Assembly: GCA_003550325.1 (NCBI GenBank)
Contig: QKWP01000026.1
Location: 537,958-601,957, forward strand
Length of the DNA: 64,000 bases
DNA from: Gigaspora rosea
Taxonomy: Eukaryota > Glomeromycota > Glomeromycetes > Diversisporales > Gigasporaceae
Reading direction: 5' to 3'
Positions 10,758-22,984 of the stretch are shown here, in pieces (positions within the stretch are counted from its first letter, which is position 1; each line of letters begins with the position of its first letter). A program made the translations under genes and the position numbers. The notes below the pieces were generated by a model, which saw nothing but the letters and a program-made list of their open reading frames with translations, did not search any database and was not told where the DNA came from.

Positions 10758-11586
10758 CAACGTTCATCGATCGTATGGGTAGCTTATTTTCGGAACTAAA
10801 AATTTTGTTGTTGAATTTGAACACGGTTAACTACCGCCCTTCTTTTTCTAGATAGGTTTCTGATTTTCTCTTCGTCACTTTTTTTTGTGTAATTATGTTT
10901 TTGGCTTTGGTGGTTAACATGATCATACTGGTACTCAGATCTGAAATTGTATAATTTATGAACTTATATGATAATTTTGTATAAAGCTTTTAATAAAATT
11001 AAGTGTATAAAGTTATATTAAAATTTTGAGTCTGGATCTGAGTTATATATGTATCCTTCGGGGTCCTATAGTGATCCTGGTCGATCAAAAATTTTTGACC
11101 AACCGAACCGATGGGCTTAGTCGGCTTAGCTGAGAATTTTAAAATAAATCGCAATTTGATCAATAAGACCCGTATCCTACTATATATAATTATGCGATTC
11201 AAAAATTTATTAAATTAAAGCTGCCAATAAAACCAGTTATGATTTTTAAGCCGATTTTAGTAAAAATATTATTTAATGAATTATTAATAATCAATTCATA
11301 TTAGATTGATGCCAAATTAAAACTAAAATGAGTATTCAAATTTTCATCGTAGCAAATTGATCATATTTGTGATTTAATTAAGCCAATATTACAATTTTTA
11401 AGATCAGGTTAGCATATGAAATTCATGTTTGGTTGTAATTTTGTAATATTTATTATAGATTAATTCAAGTCTAATAAATAATCAAAAAACAAGAAACAAT
11501 ACTATTTTAAGACAACGTTATTAGAGAATTTCTAAATTAAAACCAGAGAACCTTATTTTATTTTTCTGATTCAACATAATAAAAAT

Positions 11587-11870
11587 TAGGGTTCCGCAAT
11601 TTGATTTGATCTTCAAATATTTGAATCAAATATTTGATCAAATTCAAATTCAAATTTGCTATATTGATTTGATCAAATTCAAATATGACCAAATTTGATT
11701 TGATTTGACAAATATTTAATTTGATTTGAAAATTACTATTAAAAATTTAAATTCAAATCAAATTCAAATTCAAATATTTGAATCAAATCAAATTCAAATC
11801 AGTGTCAATTTGATTTGATCAAATTCAAATTGATACAATATTTGATTTGATTTGAATTTGAGGAACCCTA
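11587..11870. mobile_element. hAT-type miniature element made of TTTGATTTGAA words
   Basis: It begins TAGGGTTCC and ends GGAACCCTA. The duplication ATAAAAAT at 11579-11586 and 11871-11878 is perfect. The whole interior consists of TTTGATTTGAATTTGATC-type words in both orientations, so it can fold almost anywhere. Confidence 0.92.
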
Positions 11871-11878
11871 ATAAAAAT

Positions 11879-13309
11879 GTTATTTAAAAAATCCTGCTTA
11901 TTTTTGAAATATGCAACTTATTTATTAATTTTGAGATCCTTCATTAATTGCATTTAATATAATAAGCAGATTTGACTCCATTCATATTGTCACAAAATTC
12001 AATTTAAAAAAACATGATTACTGACCTACAAAACTTTACTTTTAATTATATATTTAAAATTTGTAATCTATACTATTTTTCTGATACACTACTTTAACAG
12101 AGATGCTTTACAACCTTTGGCACATATGGGCGCTTCACAATAGAAAGGGTGGAAACTACCCCAAAAACAAAAAATGAGTCTTTATTAGATTCAGGTATAT
12201 TTTGACATAGAAAACATTTTTCTATTATGATTGATTTGCATAATAAAAAGTCAAGATAATGTAGAAGAAAAATTGCACAAGGCTTCCTAAGGCCAAGTGT
12301 ATCACGAGAATACCTATTAGTCACATGTTATTTTTAACCAATCATAATCGTGAAATTTTGATTAATCCGGATCAGTCCAAAAATCAAAACAAACGATTAA
12401 ACTCAATTATCTCGAAATTAGATATATTCGAGTATCCGCTTTTTTTATTGCTAAGCGCCCATATTAAGTTAAACAATATTACTCATATGCATTCGATCTA
12501 AATTACTTTTATGCTGACTTACTTGGCAATTAACTTATATAAAATTAATAAAATAAAAACTAGTTTAGATTATTGAAGCTGTCTTGTTAAAAAAAGCATA
12601 AAAATTTTCATACTATCATACCACAATTATTCTTGTATTTTTGCTCCAAACTGCACATGGTTTTATATTTTTATATGGTCTACCCCCTTGGCATTGTCAC
12701 AGCAAGAATTTGAAATCGCAAAAAAGATAAATATTTCAGATTCAGAAAACTAAAGTCTTGTTGAATATAAGCACAAAAATTTTCAATGAAACTAGCCCAG
12801 TATTCTTTAAGATCTTTGCTACATACTGTATAAACCTATATTTTTATGTGGTTTACCTGTTGGTATTACTACTAGTAAAAATTTTTGATTAGTAAAAAAT
12901 AATTTTTAATCAAGGAAACTAAAAATTAAAGTCTTGTTAAATGTAAATATAAAGTATCTAACTAAGTCATCAAGTTGGTTATAGATAGTATTAGAAAAAT
13001 TTTTACTTATAAAATTGGCTAGCTGATTTTAGAAAAAATTGTCCAACCGGGTCATAAAATCAGCTTAGCTGATTTTTTTAATTTCGGCTAGGGACATCAT
13101 GATATATACTTTGCAGAAAGTATCACTTTTTTTAATGAGTTAAGATAATATTAAAGTTATTAATATTTTTTTTTATAAATAAAAGGTTATTTTTTTTATA
13201 AATAAAAGATTATTTTTTTTATAAATAAAAGATTATTTTTTTTATAAATAAAAAATTATTTTAAGATTTAATATCTAAAAATAATAATATTATTATAGTT
13301 TAATAATTA
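11879..13309. other. Intergenic AT-rich, no supported gene
   Basis: No frame is convincing. At 12595-12960 two imperfect copies of a roughly 200-bp block occur (around AAACTAAAGTCTTGTTGAATA and AAAATTAAAGTCTTGTTAAAT). Around 13005-13085 GGCTAGCTGATTTT and CAGCTTAGCTGATTTT words suggest another word-iterated element end. At 13140-13265 a unit of TTATTTTTTTTATAAATAAAAG repeats about four times. Confidence 0.4.
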
Positions 13310-14061
13310 CAGTCTGACCTCTCTATAGTCACATCCTATATAGTCACACCTCTATATAAGCACCCAATATTGTGCGACAGACATAAACATAGTAAAAAAC
13401 CTTATTAAAGTCACGAATCACCTATAATCACTAACACAAAAAAATTTTGATTTTTTTATCAATTTTATTAATAAAAACCCTCGTTATAATCACAAATTTT
13501 GACTAAATATAAATTATAACCTCTGATTGGCCAATATTCAAATTTATATTTATTTAAAATATTCTATTAAAAATTTTTAAAGGTTTGACAACAAATAACT
13601 TTTGATGCAGTGGCCCGATTTGGATGAAACAACTACCAAAATGTTCATCTCGATAAGACGATTCTAATGAGCCTAAGATTGTTAAAATCCAATCACACGC
13701 TCCTGTAATCGTTAAGGATTTTTGTCACCTCACATATTTAAGAATAGATTAAATTTAAACATCTAAATAAAAAATCTTTAATGATCTTAGCATTTTGTAG
13801 CTAAATTTGAATAACTTTAAACTCTTTAGAATTGTTTTATTGAGTCAAATACTTGTCATTTTATCCAAATTGGGCCACTGGATCAAAAGTTTTTCACTAT
13901 TAAACATTTTAAATTTTTTAATTGTATTTTAAATATGCGCAAATATATTACTTATTGGCATTGGTCATGTGACCATGGCAAGTATTTTATTTATAGCCAC
14001 ACCTCTATACAATCACCAAAATAGGGCACGATCAACTTGTGATTATAGAGAGGTCTGACTG
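13310..14061. mobile_element. Tc1/mariner-like nonautonomous element, copy 2
   Basis: The ends CAGTCTGACCTCTCTATAG and, inverted, CAGTCAGACCTCTCTATAA are a close pair, bordered by TA. The interior is collinear with copy 1 at 2459-3144 but carries an extra TAGTCACACCTCTATATAAG segment at the left end. Confidence 0.8.
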
Positions 14062-14084
14062 TATAAATTATTATAAATAATTAT

Positions 14085-14335
14085 ATAATTATTGTTTAAG
14101 ATTATTTTAAGATGTTTTTAAGATTTTATTATGATATTTTTAAGATAATTATAAGATTATTTTAAGATTTTTTAAGATTATTATAAGATTATTTTAAGAT
14201 TATTTTAAGATTATTATAAGATAAGATTATTATAAGATTATTTTAAGATTATTATAAGATTATTATAAGTATTATAAGATTATTATAAGATATAATTTTA
14301 ATAATTTTATTATAATCTTTAAGATTATAATAACT
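14085..14335. repeat. TTATAAGA / TTTTAAGA simple repeat
   Basis: An imperfect run of AAGATTATTATAAGATTATT-type units over about 250 bp. It starts right next to the TA-flanked element. Confidence 0.85.
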
Positions 14336-14371
14336 TAAGAATAAATATTAGATAGTTTCTGTAAAGTAGTA

Positions 14372-14546
14372 CAATGTAACCCTGCAATAGTCTCATTCGC
14401 ATTAGTCACAATCTCGCTATAGTCACCTTAATTTTCCTATTTAATTATATATACTATATATAAATTTTAGCTCGCATTAGTCACAATCTCGCAATAGGCA
14501 CATAGAAAGTCCGATTTTGACACGTGACTATTGCAGGGTTTGACTA
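14372..14546. mobile_element. TA-flanked miniature element (CCTGCAATAGTCAC), copy 1
   Basis: The left end ACCCTGCAATAGTCTCATT and the right end inverted AACCCTGCAATAGTCACGTG pair with each other. Internally ATAGTCACC and TTAGTCACAATCTCGCA words alternate. A sister copy lies at 29232-29403. TA borders suggest Tc1/mariner mobilisation. Confidence 0.8.
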
Positions 14547-15025
14547 TACATAAATTCAAAATCAGTCACATGATTTGTCACACAGATCAAGGGAATAAAT
14601 TTTTTACAATAAAATTTGTGATCAACATCTATATAATTGACCTATTTTCATAGTAAATTGCAACGGTAGGCCTTCTTCAAATAGCATTTTTAGGGGTTTC
14701 CTAAAAGGAAACCATAGTCACAAGATAATGAACAACACTTTAGTCATATACACACTTTCTTTTTTTTTAAATATAAAATAAGATAAGTTGTAAAGTTAAG
14801 AAAAATCATGCCCTTAAAATTTGCCTTTTGTTCTACTTTATATATTTTTTTATCCTGCTTCAAAAGCTTTTTTTAAGTATAAAATAAATTTACCAAAGCC
14901 GTTTAATAATCTAAATAGTTTGAAGTTACTACCAATGAAGATTTATTGAAATTTAATTGAGTTTTAACTGACCAAGTAAGTTAGATCAGAATCAAAGAAG
15001 TTAAAATTATAATTGCTACTAATAC

Positions 15026-15323
15026 CATGAATAGCAAATAACAATGTCATTTAAAATTCTTATGACAAATGACTAATTAGTGACAAATGGCATAGGTCAT
15101 TTGTTATTTTTGTCATTTAAAATAACATATTAAACTTCAGGTGTTTTAGAATTTAACCAATCCTAAACTGTCCAAAGTGACACAAAATCTTAATAATTAC
15201 AGAATCTTTGCATTTTTAAATATAGCCTATTTTTGTCATTTGACGTTCACCTTTTAAATGACAATGTGACAAATAACAATAACACAATGTCATATATGTT
15301 ATTTAAATGTCATTGCAACTCTA
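15026..15323. mobile_element. hAT-type miniature element with TGTCATTTG word
   Basis: A perfect ACTAATAC duplication (15018-15025, 15324-15331) flanks the element. The right end inverted is TAGAGTTGCAATGACATTT; the left end is more degraded. The words TGACAAATGAC and TGTCATTTAAATGAC are repeated in both orientations near both ends. Confidence 0.8.
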
Positions 15324-16469
15324 ACTAATACAAGTTTTAAAATTTTCAATAAAACTATTGACAAAAACATTAAAATAAATAAAAAAACTTTTAGCATTAA
15401 CTCTAAGAACTATACAAAGGCAAAGTTTGAAACTATTAGGTTGGATTAAGTTATTATCAACAAGAGATTAAAAATATAGAGTTTAGTATATAGGAAGAGT
15501 TAATGCACTTAGAAAGAGTTAAATTGTATTATTGAATATTTTCTAAAAAACAATTTTTAATAAAAATTAAATTATATGATCTTTATTTATATTTCTTATT
15601 AAAATCTTTTAATAAATACCTATAAGTATTTCTTAATAAAAACATAGAAAAACTATCTTTTTTGTTAGAGTTATTCTAAAAGATTAAAATATAAAATATA
15701 TATTTTTGCTACAAATTAAATAAAATTAATTATAATAGTAAGCTACATTAAGATAATTGCTTGAAAACTCTTTAATGTTAAATAAATACTATTGATTAAT
15801 AAATAATCTTTGAATTAAATAAATAAATAACCTCTCTTATGCTTATATTATGCAAATAAATAAAACTTAAAAAGTTTTACTAAGTAAAAATTAAACAAAA
15901 ATTTCTAATTAATAAGTAATCTACATATAGTCAAACAGTTTTTCTTGATTTTCTTTAATACAACTCTTAATATATATTCTTTCAAAAATGCATTTTGGCA
16001 AAAGCTCTCATTTTGCTGCAACTAATAAATTATTTTTAAGCCAAAAACTTGCAAACTTATGAAGATCAAACAAAGTAAACAAAATAACTGCCCACTTTAT
16101 TAGAAAAGTTTTTTTTAGTATAGCTATATGTAAATTTTTAAAAAAAACAATTATTAAAAATTAATGCAGATCTGTGACCCTGCTAGCAATGTTAAAGTAG
16201 TTTTTTTAATTTCTGCACATATTTAATTTTTTGCACAGATCTTTAACAATTAATCTGTGCAGATTGTAAAAAAATAAACAAAAAGCAAATAATAATAAAT
16301 TACTATATGCTCATCTAAATATTAAATGCTAGCTAAATTTTCACATATTAATAAAATAATATATTTGAATATTTATATATTTTAATAATATAATTTATTA
16401 CAAAAATATAATACTATATTGGTTAATTATAAATTTTACAAAAATAATAAAAAATAGAATATTTCTAAT
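15324..16469. other. AT-rich intergenic region, nothing recognised
   Basis: Very AT-rich sequence with no supported frame. A short inverted pair, TTAATGCAGATCTGTG and TTTGCACAGATCTTTAACAA, occurs around 16160-16260. Confidence 0.35.
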
Positions 16470-16794
16470 TTACACTACAGGTGATTATCACCTATAGTCA
16501 ATTTGCCAATTAAAATTCAGGATCATGTGTAACATGTAAATCAATCTTTATGTAACAAAAACAAAAAAATTTTTAAAAATTGCTAAAATTGCTTCTAGCC
16601 TAAAAACTTGCCTATAAAACTACTTTTTTTTATGCAAAAAAAAAATTACTTGTAAAATTTTGGTATAAACTATGCCCCTGCTCCATTCCAGTTCTTACCC
16701 TTACCCTAATATTAAAAAAATTTAACTTTTACTTAATAAAAATTGTTTGTTTTTATTTATTTATTTATTACAGGTGATAATCACCTGTGGTGAA
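16470..16794. mobile_element. Miniature element with CAGGTGATTATCACCTG terminal palindrome, copy 1
   Basis: The terminal palindrome CAGGTGATTATCACCT sits at both ends. The interior (read on the minus strand) carries the TTAGGGTAAGGGTAAGAACTGG, GGGGCATAGTTTATACC and AAATTTTACAAGTAATTTTT sequence characteristic of a wider family. A copy in the opposite orientation is at 21675-22002. Confidence 0.85.
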
Positions 16795-16870
16795 CATTAG
16801 TTAATTTCTAAAAAATAATATATTTTTATTAAATAAAAAAAAACTAATAAAAAATAGAATTTAACTACAA

Positions 16871-17176
16871 ATAACCGGCGGTGATCATCACCGGTATGTA
16901 ATTAACCAATAACGATAAAACAAAAAAAAGTCATTTCATTTACTTTAGGGTTAGGGTGAGGCCTGGGATTTTAGCGGGGTGTCTAATATATGCAAAATTT
17001 AGTAAGGAATTTTTTTTGTTAGAATGTCAAAGGTAGTTTCATAGACGAATTCTTGAGATATTAGCATTTTTTTAAAAAAAATCTTTATTTTTGTTACACA
17101 AACTGATTTGCACATTACACCTGATCCTGCAAATTTATTGGTTAATTACACACCAGTGATGATCACTGCCGGTTAT
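16871..17176. mobile_element. Miniature element with ACCGGCGGTGATCATCACCGGT terminal palindrome
   Basis: The inverted ends are ATAACCGGCGGTGATCATCA and ATAACCGGCAGTGATCATCA. The interior GGGTTAGGGTGAGGCCTGGG, AAAATTTAGTAAGGAATTTT and GTTTCATAGACG matches the interiors of elements at 43972 and 51736, and more distantly those at 16470 and 21675, although the terminal palindromes differ. Confidence 0.85.
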
Positions 17177-17223
17177 AGCTAGTAAAATTCTAAAAAATAA
17201 TATATATTTATTAAAAGGAATTT

Positions 17224-17634
17224 ATTATTTGGTGCACCATGCACTTAGTGCACCCCCTAGTATATAGTATATCCCTGTACAATATTATACAGCATTAGTT
17301 TTGTGTAACTAAAATTATTTTTGAAAGTTAGGGTTAGGGGTAGAAGTTAGAATTAGATAACATGTATAATATTGCACAAAATTAGTACAATGTTACATAG
17401 CAGTAATTTTGTGTAACTAAGTACTAAATCTTTGTATATTAGAGTTAGAGTTAGGGTTAGGGTTATAGTTGTAGTTAGGGTTAGGTAACTTGTTTAATGT
17501 TACACAAAATAATTTGTGCAACCAAGTTTATTTTTTCAAAAATAATATACTAGAACATTGTGTAACATGTATGCATATATTTATATTATACAAAGTATTA
17601 AAGGGGTGCACTAAGTGTATATGCACCAAATTAT
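17224..17634. mobile_element. Inverted-repeat element with TTTGGTGCA...CACTTAGTGCACCCC ends
   Basis: The left end TTTGGTGCACCATGCACTTA pairs with the right end inverted TTTGGTGCATATACACTTAG, both continuing into GTGCACCCC. The interior contains TTGTGTAACTAA words and telomere-like GTTAGGGTTAGGGTTA stretches near 17450. The same end type appears at 23868 and 26664. Confidence 0.75.
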
Positions 17635-17899
17635 TAAACACTTATTAAAAAAACTAATAAAAAATAATATATTTTTATTAAATAAAAAAAACTAATAAAA
17701 AATAATATATTATTTTAAAAAAAAACTAATAAAAAATAATATATTTTTATTTAAAAAAACTACAAAACATATTACAAAAGACACTACAAAAATGCCTTAA
17801 AAACACTACACTAATACTATCACTTAATTTGTTATGCAGGCATATTTGTCTGCGAAAATTATAAAATTTTAAATTTTTTAAATAAAACCTTAAATATTA
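17635..17899. repeat. AT-rich tandem block (AATAATATATTTTTATTAAATAAAAAAAACTAATAAAA)n variants
   Basis: The phrase ACTAATAAAAAATAATATAT recurs about four times between 17648 and 17755 and also near 16806 and 17193. It is probably old element flanking sequence. Confidence 0.6.
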
Positions 17900-18214
17900 C
17901 CGTATGTGTCCAAAATTAAGCTACCTTTTTTGACCAAAAAATTACACGAAAAATTGTAAAGTGGCTTATTTTTGAAATATAGCAATTTTTGAAAAAATTG
18001 AAAAAGGTACTAATAAAAAGTTATCTAAATAACACCAAATTTTTACCGTAGGTGTATTTTGATGTGCTGAACAAGTTTACTTAATCGACATTTTGAAGTT
18101 TACTTAGTAGAAAAAAAGTTTTATATGTAGCAACTGCTAACGAATTTTTAAGTTTTTAAAAAAAATCAGGGGGTAGCTTATTTTAGGTAGTAGCTTATTT
18201 TCGGACATATACAG
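17900..18214. mobile_element. TA-flanked element with GTAGCTTATTTTCGGACATA end
   Basis: The left end CCGTATGTGTCCAAAATTAAG pairs with the right end inverted CTGTATATGTCCGAAAATAAG, both bordered by TA. The interior GTGCTGAACAAGTTTACTTA core is shared with the palindromes at 10435 and 24260. A degraded relative forms part of 10165-10795. Confidence 0.75.
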
Positions 18215-19967
18215 TAAATTTAGCTATATACTTTCTAAGTAAAAAATACAAAATTAGTTCTGTTTTATCAACTTTATTATAAATTTTTTTTAAAATTATT
18301 AAAAAACTTTGGTGTAATAAAAGTTTAAAGTTTTTGTTTTGGACTTTTACTATAAAAATTTTTTTTTAGGTTTTCTCAAATTTTATATGTTCCTGTCTAT
18401 AAAAAAAATTTTCACTTCTAATACAAGTCTTAATTTTTACAAGTAAATCATATAAAGTCAAATAATGAAAGTTGTTATCCTTTATATAAACTACAATATT
18501 GTGTTAGAAACTATATTTTTAAAACCAATATTTAAAGAATTCACCAAAATATTGTAAAATATTTTTTTGGTTAAAAAATTTCTTTAAAATTTAATATTTT
18601 CAGCTTATAAGCAATATAAACTTTTTGTCTTATAATATAAATTTAAATAATTCAAAAATATAATCCTTGTTATTTAAATATTTTAAATGATTAAAAAAAT
18701 AGACCAGAGATATATTTATAGTAATTATACAGGCAAATTTGACTATGAAGTAGTACAAACTAAGGGATAAAGACACAATTACTATATAAACACTGCAAAG
18801 ATACTACTGCACACCATACAAACATCATAAAGATACTATCCTTTTATCTAAACATTTAATATAATCTAACCACTAACTTTTCTATCTACTTTTTTTTTTT
18901 TTTATTTATTAATGTCAAGTACAGAAATAGGATAGTAAGTTACAATTATATCAGGATAATATATAAAGAAATACTATATTTAAAATTTCTAACTAATCAT
19001 CTAATGATCTATGCAATAGGGCAAGCCTATCACTTGCAGTCAGTGCTAACCATTAAACTGCTACAGAAAGAAGATGTAACATTTCACCTCATACTTTTCT
19101 ATTTTAAACTAAAAGGTTAAATTTTTAGTTTAAGAAGGCTAGAGGAAACCAAAACTTTTCTATCTACTAAATTTCAACAATATCATAAAAATTAAATATC
19201 AATACAAAAACCTAACGCCCAGCATGATGAACAAAACAATGAATAAATAATGAAAAAATGATGAATGAAATGACAATGAATCAATGAATGAGACAATGAA
19301 CAAGCACCAAACACAGCATCATAAACTTAGCACCAATAACAATCATATCTAATAATGCACTAAAAAAGTAAGATGTGATAGTATCTATTCTGAACTAAAA
19401 AGAATTAGTACTATATGATAAATACTAAAGCAAAAAAAATAGAAACTAACACTTCACTATACAAATTATACCAACAATAGTAATACACTAGCAAAAAAAC
19501 ACTAAAATAGATCTAATTTTATTAAAAGTAGAGGAATGATCCAAGGTATTTATTTTTAGTTTGAGAATCTCTAATTCTAGATCTGCAATGTAAACTTTTC
19601 TTCTTCTCAACTTCTTTTTTTGCATTCTAATTTCCTTTTTAGGATCATATTGAAACTAAAATTGTTTGACAATACTACTAACAAAAAGCTTTAGATAATA
19701 TGCTAATAGCAAAAGAGACTCCAAACTAGATATTACCAATAATGAAAGGAAACACATCTGCAATGAAAGAATGCTGGAATGGACAAAACTAATAACAAAT
19801 ATATTAAATATTAGTACTATATACAGAATAAAAAAGAAACAAAAAACTAAATATCTTATTTGTCTATATCCAGTTAATCATTACTAATAATAAAATTTAA
19901 ATTTTAAAAATAAATTAAAAAATAATAAATTAATAATAAAAAAATTTAAAATAAAATAAACAAGTAA
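18215..19967. other. AT-rich intergenic region, no supported gene
   Basis: No frame or RNA is convincing. TTTTCTATCTACT recurs at about 18879 and 19156. An AATGA-rich stretch (AATGAATAAATAATG, AATGAATGAGACAATGAAC) lies at 19235-19310. Confidence 0.35.
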
Positions 19968-20992
19968 GGGTATGGCGACTTAGAGAAGTTGGTAAGTTGT
20001 CCTCCCAAGTGGCAGGTCTGGGGTTCAAATCCCACTGACGACGCTTTGAAAAATAGATCTGTGTTCCGGTAACTGTTTCCTGTCGATCGGTTGGGTATAT
20101 TACCTGTAGTCCTTGGTTACTATCTCGAATGGGAGCTTTCGGGCGAAGTTGTGTTGCATGACACAGACAAATCCAAGGAACCAGAGAAACAGAAACCCAT
20201 TTGACAAGACCCGAGTAAGGAGGTAGCAAAGATCTTTGACGGTGCTACCAAAACTGGAATAATAGTCCGAAGTTGAAGTACCGGACGTCGACCTCAGGGA
20301 CAAGGTCTACCAACCTGGCCGCTGGATCGGGTACTAGAGGAAAAGGACCTATGCTATAGAAGTAGGAGAAAAACCATAGTGGCACCTAATGCTAGATAGA
20401 TCAACCCTTCCAGGCCAACTGGATTGGAAGTCTGGGAAAACCATGGAAGGACCGGTAGAAAAGTGATGGTGGGTACTGGGGTTGGAGTGAACCTTATAAG
20501 GGCAGAAGTAGGTAATAGTAGCGGTTGGGTATCCCCTGACTGCAAGTTGTTCACCTCGGTGAATGCGTAAGTTACTGAAGTTAGGTATTATCTGGGTGGG
20601 ACAGGGACTGCTCTACCAAGTTTACTGCTGAGGATACAGAATTAAAATGGGCCTAAGGACGACAGATAAGCATCCAGAACTGGCTGACTGACTGCTTATG
20701 TAACGGGCCTGTTCCAGTGATACAGAATAGGTTGGCAGGAGGAGCAGGGATCAGAGGGTTTAAATAGGCAATCCCCTAGTCAGGTTGCAGATATGGCAGC
20801 TAGTGTAGAACCCACGGGATAACCTTTGGGTGGACTATATAAATTAGATGACCAAAAGTTGTATGTATGGCTAGTTGTATCCTCGTCAATGTAACAAATG
20901 CAGGTGGCCCTTAGTGGGACACTGACCCAAAATATCCTGAATAAAAAATTCCTTAGTCCCAAGGCGGACACTTTAAAAAAAAAATAAAATAG
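19968..20992 (+). mobile_element. Long tRNA-headed SINE-like retroposon, 1.0 kb
   Basis: The insert is flanked by a 13-bp duplication AATAAACAAGTAA (19955-19967 and 20993-21005) and ends in an A-rich tail, the signature of target-primed reverse transcription. Its first 75 bases look tRNA-related: a GGTTCAAATCC B box at about 20012 and an A-box-like TTAGAGAAGTTGG at about 19979. The body is much less AT-rich than its surroundings and has no long frame on either strand; the minus-strand ORFs reading through the tRNA head are incidental. About 1 kb is very long for a tRNA SINE. It would need a LINE reverse transcriptase in trans. Confidence 0.8.
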
Positions 20993-21005
20993 AATAAACA
21001 AGTAA

Positions 21006-21674
21006 AAGTTAAAAAAAACAAAAAAATAAAATTAATAAAAATAAAAAAAGAACTATTTTTAAAATAATAAATTAATAATAAAAATTTAAAATAAAATAAA
21101 CAAGTAAAAGTTAAAAAAAACAAAAAAAATAAAATTAATAAAAATAAAAAAAGCACTATTTTTAAAATAAATAAAAAAAATTTGTATACATAAAATAAAA
21201 AAATTAAAAAAATAAATATAAATAAATAAATAAAAAACAAATTAAAAAATAATAATATATGGGATCTCACATAGAAAACAAGGCAGTGGGATAATTACTT
21301 AATTTTGAGTAAAAATTGTCATATAATATTTTACCATTATGGAAATAAAGAAAAATTTAAATTCGTATACATTTTATTAATATAATTTATTCAATAAAAA
21401 ATTATTTTTATAAAAACAAAAATCTTGAGTAAATGATTAAAATAAAATCTCAAAATATAATTGGTTTGCTTTTTGCTTAGATAGACTCATATATAAATAA
21501 ATAAAAAAAATAAAAAAATATTAAAAAAATTAAAAATAAATAAAAAATAAATTAAAATAAATAATAATAAATCAATTAAAAAAAAGTTAAAAAGAAAAAT
21601 AAATAAAAAATAAAAAAATAAAAAAATATTAAAAAAATTAAAAAATAAATAAAAAAATAAAAAATTAACTAATG
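21006..21674. repeat. Low-complexity A-rich region
   Basis: AAAATAAAATTAATAAAAAT-type sequence dominates, with two near-identical blocks on either side of the retroposon (about 19921 and 21061: AATAATAAATTAATAATAAA). No gene is seen. Confidence 0.8.
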
Positions 21675-22002
21675 TTCACCATAGGTGATTATCACCTGTA
21701 ATAAATAAATAAATAAAAACAAACAATTATTATTAAGTAAAAGTTAAATTTTTTTAATATTAGAGTAAGAGTAAGAACTGGGATGGGGCAGAGGGGTATA
21801 GTTTATACAAAATTTTACAAGGAATTTTTTTTTTGCATAAAAAAAAGTAGTTTTATAGGCTAGTTTTTAGGCTAGAAGCAATTTTAGCAATTTTTTAAAA
21901 GTTTCTTTGTTTTTGTTATACAAAGATTGATTTATATATTACACCTGATCCTGAATTTTAATTGGCAAATTGACTATAGGTGATAATCACCTGTGGTGTA
22001 AA
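21675..22002. mobile_element. CAGGTGATTATCACCTG miniature element, copy 2 (opposite orientation)
   Basis: This is the reverse complement of the copy at 16470-16794 over its full length, including TTAGAGTAAGAGTAAGAACT and AAATTTTACAAGGAATTTTT. The flanking CTAATG/CTAATT words are similar, so the inverted repeat probably includes them. Confidence 0.85.
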
Positions 22003-22375
22003 TTAGAAATATTCAAAAAATAAATTTAAATAAATAATAATAAATTAATTAAAAAAAATATTAAAAAGAAAAATAAATAAAAAAAAGTAACAAAAATTTA
22101 AAAAAAATTAAAAATATAAATAAAAATAAAATAAAATTAAAAAAAAATTAAAAAAAATTAAAATTAATAAAAAATAAAATAAAATATAAATATAAAAATA
22201 GTTAAAGTTAGAAAATAAAAAATAAAAATTAAAAAATAAAAATAAAAAAAAGAAAGTAAATATAGAATAAAAAAAAATCAAAAATAAAACAAAATAAAAA
22301 TTAAAAATAAAAATAAAAAAAAGAAAGTAAATATAGAATAAAAAAAATCAAAAATAAAACAAAAAAATATATGGT
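22003..22375. repeat. Low-complexity A-rich region
   Basis: Includes two near-identical blocks AAGAAAGTAAATATAGAATA at about 22250 and 22321. No gene is seen. Confidence 0.8.
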
Positions 22376-22572
22376 AAAAAAGGGTATTGTGGCGAAGTTG
22401 ACTTTGATTAATAATATCATATAATTATCTAACAGAATCGAATGGTTTTTGATATCAACTAACTTGGCTCACAAAGACAAATCTAATGGTATAAAGATTA
22501 TTAAATTCTAATTACTGGATTAAACAATATAATTATTCAAAGGTAAAGAAACTAAAGTAAAGATTTTAAAGG

Positions 22573-22946
22573 AGGTGGGGATATTGTGACAAATTTGAGT
22601 TATATCATTATGATACAATGACAATAATTGAATAATTTTTATAACATTTGATTTGTCTCAATGAAACAAATCAATTAGTGGTTAGACATCCAATTCCGAT
22701 CACAAGATTACAAAATATTAACGATTATGTATGACACACTACGATATAAAAATAATTTTGAGGGTATTATGACAAAAAGTGTGTAATACGTACATAAGTA
22801 TTATTATCTTGTAATCCAGTGATCGGAATTCAATGATCTAACCACTATTCGATTCATCTCATTAAGACAAATCGAATGGTATAAAAATTATTCAATTCTG
22901 GTCATTGTATCACAAGATAGTACAATTTGACACAATACCCTCCTTA
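22573..22946. repeat. Inverted repeat with GGGTATTGTGACAAATT ends
   Basis: Arms of about 150 bp (22573-22727 and 22800-22946) match as reverse complements, for example TTAGTGGTTAGACATCCAAT against its partner. Further partial copies of the arm start lie at 22379 and 22754. It is probably a fold-back element related to the segment at 22379-22550. Confidence 0.8.
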
Positions 22947-22984
22947 GCTACAATATCTCATTTTACCTTATATAATAAAAAAAG

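Larger units (their letters stand above)
9940..11067. mobile_element. 1.1-kb inverted-repeat element with 8-bp duplication
   Basis: The ends match for about 40 bp: AGGACCCCGAAGGATACATA on the left, the same inverted on the right, continuing into CTGAGATCTGG-like sequence. The flanking ATAGTGAT (9932-9939, 11068-11075) is a perfect 8-bp duplication. The interior holds GTAGCTTATTT motifs and a large palindrome centred near 10596. No transposase is present. Confidence 0.9.

Noticed and set aside
11075..13095. A hAT-type element from the GATCCTGGTCGATC block to the GGCTAGGGACATC block
   Set aside because: The ends resemble each other only weakly and no 8-bp duplication could be found, even after removing the insertion at 9940-11067.
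19930..20554. Minus-strand genes in the GC-richer stretch
   Set aside because: The frames read through the tRNA-like head and body of a retroposon on the plus strand and show no domain.
20953..21270. Phe/Leu-rich membrane protein on the minus strand
   Set aside because: It is a translation of A-rich low-complexity DNA.
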